From contig JAWOJF010000074.1 in the NCBI GenBank assembly GCA_046481785.1, positions 1 to 15,373 of the forward strand: 15,373 bases of DNA. The letters run 5' to 3'. The first letter of the stretch is position 1. Every line of letters begins with the position of its first letter. Both the position numbers and the translations under genes were made by a program. Shown in pieces: positions 8,089-13,772 of the stretch. The notes beneath the pieces are model-generated. The model ran no database searches. It saw nothing but the letters and a program-made list of their open reading frames with translations, and was not told the origin of the DNA. The stretch is from JAWOJF01 sp046481785. GTDB lineage: Bacteria; Bacteroidota; Ignavibacteria; Ignavibacteriales; Ignavibacteriaceae.

Positions 8089-9648
8089 ATGAATAGAACA
8101 GTAAAAAAGATTGTCCTGGCTTTAATAATAATTATATTATTGCCCGGGCTTTTTTTTACAGCTTTCGAGATAAATCAGATTAAGGAATCGGAGCAGGTTA
8201 TTGAGGGTATATATGAAAACCAGCTTGATGCAATGCTAACTTCAGTAAACCAGTATTCACTTGATATAGCTACAGGCTGGAAAAACTCACTTAATTCAAT
8301 CCTTATTCAAAAATATTCTAACCCCGAAGGAATTAATGCCCGGATAGACAGCTTTTTAAACATTAACAAGCCAATATCGGCAATATTTTTTGCAGACAGC
8401 TTTGATGCCAAAAGTATTTCTGTTTTTAACTCTCCAAGATTTTCAGCAAATGAAAGGAAGCCTGTTAACCCCAAAAATTTTTTTATGGATAACTGGGCCC
8501 TGATTGAAAGGCTGATAAGATATAAAACGGGCTCTTACTACAAAATAGAACCGGTTAATTATGTACCGGATAGCTCTATAGCCCTGATTTTTTTACTTAA
8601 TGATCCGCGGGAAGTAAAAAATATTGGTGTAGTGCTTGTTAACCCCGAGAAATTTGTGCAGGAAATTTTAGGCCCGAGAATTAATGCTGTTACACAAAAT
8701 GAACTAACAATTATCTGCACTGAAAAAAATACAAATAAGGTAGTCGTTTCTACAGATACTACATATAAAAACCAGGAAATAGTTCAGAAAAAAAGTTTAT
8801 GGCTAATTCCCTCCTATGAACTGGGAATTCTCCCGCGGGGAGTAACTATTGAAGCCATCCTTGAAGAAAGAACAAATACAAGCATCATCCTGATATTAGT
8901 ACTAACAAGCATATTAATTGCGGGAGTATTTATTATCTTCAGGAATATCCGCCGGGAGGTGGAACTGGCACAGATAAAATCTGATTTTGTTTCAAACGTA
9001 TCGCATGAGCTGCGCACACCGCTTGCACTTATAACTATGTTTGCCGATACTCTTGAGATGGGCAGGGCAAAAACTGAAGAAAAAAAACAGGAATATTATT
9101 CCATTATCAGCAAAGAAGCTACACGTTTAAGCAGGATAGTTAATAAAATTTTAAGCTTCTCAAAAATTGAAGCCGGAAAAAGAGATTACCACTTTTCTAA
9201 TGTAAATCTTTATAAAATTGTTGAAGATGTGTATAATACATACAAATTTCATCTTCAGAACAGCGGGTTTAAAATTGTTCTACAACAGGAAGAGAATATA
9301 CCCGATATAAAAGCAGACGGCGAAGCAGTATCTGAAGCAGTTATAAACCTTATTGATAATGCGGTTAAATACAGCATAAAAGTTAAAGAAATTACAATTT
9401 TTACCGGGGTTGAGAAGAATTTTGTATTTGTTGAAATACAGGATAAGGGAACCGGTATTTCAGATGAAAACCAAAAGAAAATTTTTGATAAATTCTACAG
9501 GGTATCTGAGGGACTGGTTCACACGACAAAAGGCACAGGCCTTGGTTTAACTATTGTTAAACATATTGTTGATGCACATAAAGGAGAGATAAAAGTAAAA
9601 AGTAAACCAGGTGAGGGAAGCAGTTTCAAATTAATGTTTCCATTATAG
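8089..9648 (+). CDS. Membrane sensor histidine kinase
   Basis: 519 residues. Membrane helix 1 is at about 8-26 and helix 2 at about 264-284, enclosing a ~235-residue extracytoplasmic sensor region that I cannot assign to a named fold. The kinase core follows: H-box FVSNVSHELRTPLAL with phosphoacceptor His306, N-box VINLIDNAVKYS (Asn424), G1 DKGTGIS (452-458), F-box FDKFYR and G2 GTGLGL (482-487). It is therefore a complete HisKA/HATPase_c kinase; no HAMP or PAS domain is evident between helix 2 and the H-box, only a short linker. There is no clear ribosome-binding site before the ATG. The response regulator gene follows 77 bp downstream and is the likely partner. The gene is divergent from the GH13 gene over a 129-bp spacer. 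Confidence 0.93.
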   Translation: MNRTVKKIVLALIIIILLPGLFFTAFEINQIKESEQVIEGIYENQLDAMLTSVNQYSLDIATGWKNSLNSILIQKYSNPEGINARIDSFLNINKPISAIFFADSFDAKSISVFNSPRFSANERKPVNPKNFFMDNWALIERLIRYKTGSYYKIEPVNYVPDSSIALIFLLNDPREVKNIGVVLVNPEKFVQEILGPRINAVTQNELTIICTEKNTNKVVVSTDTTYKNQEIVQKKSLWLIPSYELGILPRGVTIEAILEERTNTSIILILVLTSILIAGVFIIFRNIRREVELAQIKSDFVSNVSHELRTPLALITMFADTLEMGRAKTEEKKQEYYSIISKEATRLSRIVNKILSFSKIEAGKRDYHFSNVNLYKIVEDVYNTYKFHLQNSGFKIVLQQEENIPDIKADGEAVSEAVINLIDNAVKYSIKVKEITIFTGVEKNFVFVEIQDKGTGISDENQKKIFDKFYRVSEGLVHTTKGTGLGLTIVKHIVDAHKGEIKVKSKPGEGSSFKLMFPL

Positions 9649-9654
9649 ATAATA

Positions 9655-9707
9655 TCTTAATCATAATTATACTTTTGGGTCTTATAGGGTTAGGATTATG
9701 ATTAAGA
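9655..9707. repeat. Perfect 13-bp inverted repeat between kinase and regulator genes
   Basis: TCTTAATCATAAT (9655-9667) and ATTATGATTAAGA (9695-9707) are exact reverse complements, separated by 27 nt. The right arm ends 9 nt before the GAAAGG ribosome-binding site of the response regulator. In RNA this would be a hairpin just upstream of the regulator's translation start; in DNA it could be an operator. There is no T-run after it, so it is not a typical intrinsic terminator. Confidence 0.65.
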
Positions 9708-9725
9708 AAAAAGTTGAAAGGTATT

Positions 9726-10415
9726 ATGAGCAAAATTTTAATAGTTGAAGATGAACCCAATATGCGTCTCGGCTTAAAGGATAACCTTGAGTTTGAAGGC
9801 TATGAAGTAGATTTTGCCGAAGACGGCGAAACCGGACAAAAGAAAATTCTTGCTGAAAATTATAATCTTGTTTTGCTTGATGTAATGCTTCCAAAAATGT
9901 CTGGTTTTGATGTTTGCAAGAATATCCGGAAGAAAGGGAATACAACGCCGGTTATTTTGCTTACAGCAAAGGGAGAAGAAATTGATAAGGTTCTGGGCTT
10001 GGAACTTGGTGCCGATGATTACGTTACAAAACCTTTCAGCCTCAGGGAACTGCTTGCACGTATTAAGGCTGTTCTTAGGAGGGGTGAGGAGAGAGCAGAT
10101 TTAAAGAACCAAAAAGATTTTATTAAAATAGGAAGGATTGATGTTAATTTCTCTTCATACAATGCATTTGAAGAAGGCATGGCTGTCCAGATGTCCCACA
10201 AAGAATTTGAAATACTGCATTTTCTCTGGAACAGAAAAAACTCTACTGTAAGCCGCGATGATCTGCTTAATAGTGTGTGGGGCTATGATGAAAGTCCTAC
10301 CACACGGACTGTTGATAATTTCGTACTTAAACTAAGGCAGAAGTTGGAGAAGGATCCAAATCATCCGCAAACAATTTTAACCGTACATGGAATAGGTTAT
10401 AAATTAATTGATTAA
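9726..10415 (+). CDS. OmpR/PhoB-family response regulator
   Basis: 229 residues from the ATG at 9726. A TTG at 9714 in the same frame would add MKGI, but GAAAGG (9716-9721) sits 4 nt before the ATG and lies inside that longer version, so the ATG is preferred. The receiver domain (about 1-118) has the acidic pocket VEDE (7-10), phosphorylated Asp52 (LLDVMLP), Thr80 and Lys102 (TKPF). A winged-helix effector domain occupies about 128-229, with RTVDNFVLKLRQKLE and GIGYKL near the end as in PhoB/OmpR. It should dimerise when phosphorylated and bind tandem half-sites spaced 10-11 bp. The upstream kinase is the natural partner, and the repeated promoter blocks downstream are candidate targets. Confidence 0.93.
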   Translation: MSKILIVEDEPNMRLGLKDNLEFEGYEVDFAEDGETGQKKILAENYNLVLLDVMLPKMSGFDVCKNIRKKGNTTPVILLTAKGEEIDKVLGLELGADDYVTKPFSLRELLARIKAVLRRGEERADLKNQKDFIKIGRIDVNFSSYNAFEEGMAVQMSHKEFEILHFLWNRKNSTVSRDDLLNSVWGYDESPTTRTVDNFVLKLRQKLEKDPNHPQTILTVHGIGYKLID

Positions 10416-10459
10416 TGCAGCATAAAACCAGGTATTCGAACTACCGGCTGAAAAGCACT

Positions 10460-10493
10460 AATATGAGTAAAAATTGCGTTTTTTGCCCATATT
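10460..10493 (+). terminator. Possible weak terminator hairpin after the response regulator
   Basis: AATATG (10460-10465) pairs with CATATT (10488-10493), and inside it AAAAA (10469-10473) can pair with the T-run at 10479-10484. The stem is AT-rich and not followed by a long T-run, so termination would be weak. It lies 45 bp after the regulator's stop codon, where a terminator would make sense before the separate promoter at 10518. Confidence 0.3.
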
Positions 10494-10517
10494 TTAAGTT
10501 CTGACCGGACCCACATG

Positions 10518-10582
10518 ATGACATTTTTTTACAAATCTTTACCCGGTAATGACTCTTGTGAGAGTTTATGTATGTATGTTTT
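10518..10582 (+). promoter_or_regulatory. Shared promoter/operator block, copy A (upstream of jelly-roll gene)
   Basis: Blocks ATGACAT (offset 0), TTTTTACAAA (+8), CTTTAC (+19), TGAC (+32) and GTATGTTT (+56) occur at exactly the same offsets in copy B upstream of the first HEAT gene; 43 of 64 positions match, and 23 of the first 25. The dinucleotide AC of TGAC/TTTAC half-sites falls at 10521, 10531, 10541 and 10552, a helical-turn spacing typical of OmpR/PhoB-family sites. TATGTTTT (10575-10582) approximates the Bacteroidota -7 box TAnnTTTG, and a TTG is found at 10556-10558. Transcription would begin near 10588, inside the longest version of the following frame, which supports the downstream ATG. 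Confidence 0.6.
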
Positions 10583-10612
10583 CTACGGATGATAAAAATA
10601 TTCTGGATTTTT

Positions 10613-11680
10613 ATGGAACTCAAAACAAAACTAACCGTTTTTTTAATTCTCATAGTCCTGGCGGGCTCCACAAGAGAAATATTCGCTAATGACTGGGAAC
10701 GAATAGTTAATTTAAAGGGATACTGGCGCTTTAGTATTGGCGATGATATGAACTGGGCTCTTCCTGGTTATAATGATAATAACTGGGAAGAGATTAAGGT
10801 TCCTTCTTCATGGGAAGATGAAGGTTTTCATGGTTATAATGGTTATGCATGGTACCGCAGATCTTTTGAAATGCCTTCAGCAATACCAACTGATGTAGTA
10901 TATCTTGAGTTGGGAGTTGTTGATGATGTGGATGAAGTTTATGTTAACGGAAACCTCATTGGCTTTTCCGGTACCTTTCCGCCTGATTATGAATCTGCAT
11001 ACTGGCTATATAGAAAATATCCTATCCCTATAAAATATCTTAAACCAAAAGGGAAAAATGTTATTGCCGTTAGGGTCTACGATTCCGAACAGGTAGGCGG
11101 AATTATCGGCGGGAATAATATTGGCCTTTATATCAGGCCTTATGCATTAGCTACTGAATTAAGCCTTGAGGGAGAATGGAAATTTAAGACAGGCGATAAT
11201 AAAAACTGGAAAGATCCCGGTCTTAATGATAAAGACTGGAGCAGAATTATAGTTCCCGGATTTTGGGAACCGCAGGGTTATCCTAAATATAACGGCTTTG
11301 GCTGGTATAGGCTTAAGTTTAATGTACCGGCAAAATTTAAAGATAAAAAACTTGTTCTTGTATTAGGTAAAATTGATGATGTGGATGAGGTATATCTGAA
11401 CGGCCAGCTTGTCGGTTCAACTGGTAAAATTTATGATGATCCTTCTAAGATAAGGCATGACAAGGAATATCAGCAGCTAAGAGGTTATTATCTGCCCGAC
11501 GGAATTCTAAAAATAAACCAGGACAATGTTGTTGCCGTTAGGGTATATGATGGTTATAGAGACGGTGGAATATATGAAGGCCCCGTTGGTTTAATAACCC
11601 AGGAAAAATATACAAAATTCTGGCGCGATAAAAAGAGAAAAGTAAAAAAACCTTTTGATACCTGGTTTGATGACTGGTGA
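10613..11680 (+). CDS. Secreted protein of two tandem jelly-roll (GH2 sugar-binding/galactose-binding-like) domains
   Basis: 355 residues from the ATG at 10613. The frame is open from an ATG at 10568, but the inferred promoter lies inside that extension, and only the later start gives a clean signal peptide (hydrophobic 8-19, cleavage near IFA-ND at 23-27). Domain 1 (about 35-174) and domain 2 (about 186-328) are clear internal duplicates: GYWRFSIGDDMNW / GEWKFKTGDNKNW, GYNGYAWYRRSF / KYNGFGWYRLKF, DDVDEVYVNGNLIG / DDVDEVYLNGQLVG, NVIAVRVYD / NVVAVRVYD. This beta-sandwich is the N-terminal sugar-binding domain of GH2 beta-galactosidases, but no catalytic barrel follows, so a carbohydrate-binding or surface role is inferred. 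The C-terminus is basic then aromatic/acidic (RDKKRKVKK, FDTWFDDW). No Shine-Dalgarno is apparent. Confidence 0.85.
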   Translation: MELKTKLTVFLILIVLAGSTREIFANDWERIVNLKGYWRFSIGDDMNWALPGYNDNNWEEIKVPSSWEDEGFHGYNGYAWYRRSFEMPSAIPTDVVYLELGVVDDVDEVYVNGNLIGFSGTFPPDYESAYWLYRKYPIPIKYLKPKGKNVIAVRVYDSEQVGGIIGGNNIGLYIRPYALATELSLEGEWKFKTGDNKNWKDPGLNDKDWSRIIVPGFWEPQGYPKYNGFGWYRLKFNVPAKFKDKKLVLVLGKIDDVDEVYLNGQLVGSTGKIYDDPSKIRHDKEYQQLRGYYLPDGILKINQDNVVAVRVYDGYRDGGIYEGPVGLITQEKYTKFWRDKKRKVKKPFDTWFDDW

Positions 11681-11700
11681 TAATAAAATTTAGTGAGGAA

Positions 11701-11738
11701 AAAACAGCACATGCCTAAAACATGTGCTGTTTTATTTT
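11701..11738 (+). terminator. Strong rho-independent terminator after the jelly-roll gene
   Basis: AAAACAGCACATG (11701-11713) and CATGTGCTGTTTT (11721-11733) form a perfect 13-bp stem with a 7-nt loop. The right side runs into TTTTATTTT. It starts 20 bp after the stop codon and separates this gene from the independently promoted HEAT genes. Confidence 0.88.
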
Positions 11739-11757
11739 AAACTTAACTTAAAATATT

Positions 11758-11822
11758 ATGACATATTTTTACAAACCTTTACTTGCCTCTGACACACGTT
11801 ACAATTGCCTGCAGTATGTTTG
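11758..11822 (+). promoter_or_regulatory. Shared promoter/operator block, copy B (upstream of HEAT-repeat pair)
   Basis: Second copy of the block seen at 10518-10582, with ATGACAT, TTTTTACAAA, CTTTAC, TGAC and GTATGTTT at identical offsets. The half-site AC dinucleotides are at 11761, 11771, 11781 and 11792, and a further GTTAC continues the series at 11801. TATGTTTG (11815-11822) is an exact TAnnTTTG -7 box. No good -33 TTTG sits at the right distance here, which fits activator-dependent transcription. The predicted transcript start near 11828 gives a leader of about 30 nt. Confidence 0.63.
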
Positions 11823-11858
11823 AAGTAGAAACTAATTTATTAAACGGAGGAAAAAGAA

Positions 11859-12320
11859 ATGTTAACTTCAAAATACCCCATGACAAACCTGGTTACGACA
11901 GTTCTATTGGCAGCAATACTTTTATTTACCGGCAGTGAGCTGTTAGCAAAAGGCGGAGATAATAAATCTTCATCAAAAGAAAAAACGGAAATAATTATTC
12001 CGGAAATAACAATAAAAAACCTGGCTGCAGGTATTCAATCTGATAATGAAGGATTAAAAAGAAGTTCTATCTACATGGCAGGATTTTATAATATAGAGGA
12101 ATTATCTGAGACTCTTGTTAATGAAATGAAAACTGAAAAAAATGCCGATACCAGGGTTTTAATTGCTATTGTCCTTTTTAAGATCGGCAGCCCTGAACAG
12201 CTTAACGATCTGGAATACCTGATGTTAAACGATTACAGTGACGAAGTAAAGACTGTTGCTAAAGTAATGTTTAATTTATTTGACGATGAACCTATATTAA
12301 ATTTTTCTGTTAGAAAGTAA
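11859..12320 (+). CDS. Small secreted HEAT-repeat protein, first of a tandem pair
   Basis: 153 residues. A signal peptide is likely (hydrophobic 10-24, cleavage near LLA-KG at 28-32), followed by a Lys/Ser-rich linker, then a helical region (about 47-141) of two to three HEAT-like hairpins: NEGLKRSSIYMAGFY, DTRVLIAIVLFKIG, EVKTVAKVMFNL. The domain has no visible catalytic motif and would act as an alpha-solenoid binding surface in the periplasm or outside. Residues 58-111 match the next gene's product at 25 of 54 positions, so the two arose by duplication. GGAGG at 11846-11850 is a strong ribosome-binding site, 8 nt from the ATG. Partner and role are unknown. Confidence 0.8.
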   Translation: MLTSKYPMTNLVTTVLLAAILLFTGSELLAKGGDNKSSSKEKTEIIIPEITIKNLAAGIQSDNEGLKRSSIYMAGFYNIEELSETLVNEMKTEKNADTRVLIAIVLFKIGSPEQLNDLEYLMLNDYSDEVKTVAKVMFNLFDDEPILNFSVRK

Positions 12321-12336
12321 AGTTCGATATATCTAT

Positions 12337-12365
12337 AAAGACTGCCTCACAGTGAAGCGGTCTTT
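12337..12365 (+). terminator. Hairpin between the two HEAT genes (weak terminator or processing site)
   Basis: AAAGACTGC (12337-12345) pairs with GCGGTCTTT (12357-12365) through one T-G wobble, with an 11-nt loop that can add a 3-bp stem. Only a short T-run follows. As there is no separate promoter before the second HEAT gene, it may attenuate or process the message rather than stop it. Confidence 0.5.
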
Positions 12366-12398
12366 CATTAAAAGAAATTAAATAAGGATGAACCTGCG

Positions 12399-12839
12399 AT
12401 GAAACCAAAAATATTTAAACCGTTTACTTTAATAGTTGCAGCAGCTTTAGTAATATTCTTTCATTCCACATCATTAGCCGGTTTCGCAGAAAATGGGGAA
12501 GAAGATGATAGAGGGCCTTTTAAAGATGCCTCAATTCTATCTCTTAAAATGGGAATGGAATCCGATATTTTTGGTTTGAAGAGATGCTGCATTTATCTGG
12601 CAGGGAAATATAAAATAGAAGAAACTGTGGATCTGATGATTGAACTATTAGATAAAGAAAAAAATGAGAATATAAGAGTTGAGATTGTGCTTTCCCTTTT
12701 TGCCATTGGTAACAGCAGAGGATTAGCTGCACTTGGACAACTAGCGGAAACAGATGTTAACCCTGTTATAAGAAGAATTGGCCAGGCAGTATTAAATCAA
12801 TCTGATCTTTTTAATATATCAAGTGCCTCAGATTATTAA
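12399..12839 (+). CDS. Small secreted HEAT-repeat protein, second of a tandem pair
   Basis: 146 residues, paralogous to the preceding gene's product. A signal peptide is visible (hydrophobic 10-21, cleavage near SLA or GFA-EN at 25-31), then an acidic linker (EEDDRG), then HEAT-like helices at about 45-133: FGLKRCCIYLAGKYKIEE, NIRVEIVLSLFAIG, NPVIRRIGQAVLN. It differs in carrying adjacent cysteines (63-64, RCC) where the first protein has RSS, and in an acidic rather than basic linker. AAGGA at 12384-12388 lies 10 nt before the ATG. It is 78 bp behind its paralogue, without a second copy of the promoter block, so it is probably read through from copy B. Function unknown; a protein-protein contact role is the only safe inference. 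Confidence 0.8.
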   Translation: MKPKIFKPFTLIVAAALVIFFHSTSLAGFAENGEEDDRGPFKDASILSLKMGMESDIFGLKRCCIYLAGKYKIEETVDLMIELLDKEKNENIRVEIVLSLFAIGNSRGLAALGQLAETDVNPVIRRIGQAVLNQSDLFNISSASDY

Positions 12840-12870
12840 TTACTGTTATAGGAACAGCGGCAGTTTTAAA

Positions 12871-13740
12871 TCAGAATGTAATTTCGAATAATGAAATGTA
12901 GCCGGATTGTTTTACAATCCGCTGCCCTTCGGGACCCATAACCCAATTAATAAAATCCCTTATATGATCTTCGGGAGTATTTAAAGTATAAAAATACAGA
13001 TATCTCGAAATTGGATAACTATCATTTCTTACATTCTCCTCCGAGGGTTCTATACCATTTACTTTTGCATGTACAGTCCCTCCGCCGTATCCAATTCCGC
13101 CATATCCTGCTGCATATTTGTTTTTGCTTATTTCATCTATTATGCCTTCAGTTGTGGCTTTAACAATAGCATTACTGCAGTATTCCATATTATTAAGGAC
13201 ATGTTCTTTAAAATAGAGGTATGTTCCCGAATTGGGTGAACGGATTACAGGAATAACCGCTGAATCATCTCCGCCGATAGCATACCAGTTATTAATTCTG
13301 CATGTAAAAATATCCTCCAATTGCTCCAGTGTAAAATCTTTTACGGGGTTTTCAGGATTTATATAAATACTTAAAGCATCCCTGGCAATGTTAAATGATA
13401 TGCCAATAGCTCCATATTGTTCCGCAAGTATTTTAACTTCATCTGCTTTTAAGGTTCTTGAGGCTGTTAAAATATTTATCTCATCATTTATCAGGGATCT
13501 TATACCGCTGGCTGTTCCTCCGCCTTCCACATATACAGAAATTCCCGGAAAGCTTCTCATATATTCTTCGGCCAGGTTTTTTGTAAGATACAACATCGTA
13601 TCAGAGCCCTTTATTCTGATAGTTATAAAATTATCCGGCTTATAACTGCAGCTCTGTATGCCGATCGATGTTATTAAAAGGACAAACAGGAAAACTAAAA
13701 AAATATTTTTTTTGCCATTTTTCATGATTGTTGAACTCAT
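12871..13740 (-). CDS. PstS-like phosphate-binding (solute-binding) lipoprotein
   Basis: 289 residues. A hydrophobic N-terminal segment (12-28) ends in IQSC (Cys31), an acceptable lipobox. The periplasmic binding-protein body has the PstS phosphate-loop motifs: KGSDTM (44-49), EGGGTASGIRSL (72-83), the downstream RSPNSGTYLYFKEHVL (167-182) and AAGYGGIGYGGG (210-221). It ends YISL, like many PstS proteins. It should bind phosphate or a similar oxyanion. No pstC, pstA, pstB or phoU is nearby, so it is an orphan in this window, and some PstS homologues of this kind work outside the Pst transporter. The start could be 13740 or the ATG at 13725; neither has a good Shine-Dalgarno. It follows the M28 gene by 32 bp on the same strand. 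Confidence 0.87.
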   Translation of the reverse strand: MSSTIMKNGKKNIFLVFLFVLLITSIGIQSCSYKPDNFITIRIKGSDTMLYLTKNLAEEYMRSFPGISVYVEGGGTASGIRSLINDEINILTASRTLKADEVKILAEQYGAIGISFNIARDALSIYINPENPVKDFTLEQLEDIFTCRINNWYAIGGDDSAVIPVIRSPNSGTYLYFKEHVLNNMEYCSNAIVKATTEGIIDEISKNKYAAGYGGIGYGGGTVHAKVNGIEPSEENVRNDSYPISRYLYFYTLNTPEDHIRDFINWVMGPEGQRIVKQSGYISLFEITF

Positions 13741-13772
13741 ATTACTTACTTGATTTCTTTATTCCCGTTCTC

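Noticed and set aside
10431..10445. T-arm-like GGTA-TTCGAAC-TACC, suggesting a tRNA 3' end or attachment site
   Set aside because: Only 4 bp pair, and no acceptor, anticodon or D-arm can be found on either side; the match to the T-loop consensus is probably chance.
10518..10553. Calling the half-site array a classical Pho box
   Set aside because: The repeats (TTTAC/TGAC at 10-bp steps) do not match CTGTCAT at 11 bp, and no pst genes follow, so only an OmpR/PhoB-type architecture is claimed.
12843..12857. CTGTT/AACAG hairpin between the convergent HEAT and PstS-like genes as terminator
   Set aside because: The 5-bp stem has no adjoining T-run of useful length on either strand; too weak to annotate.
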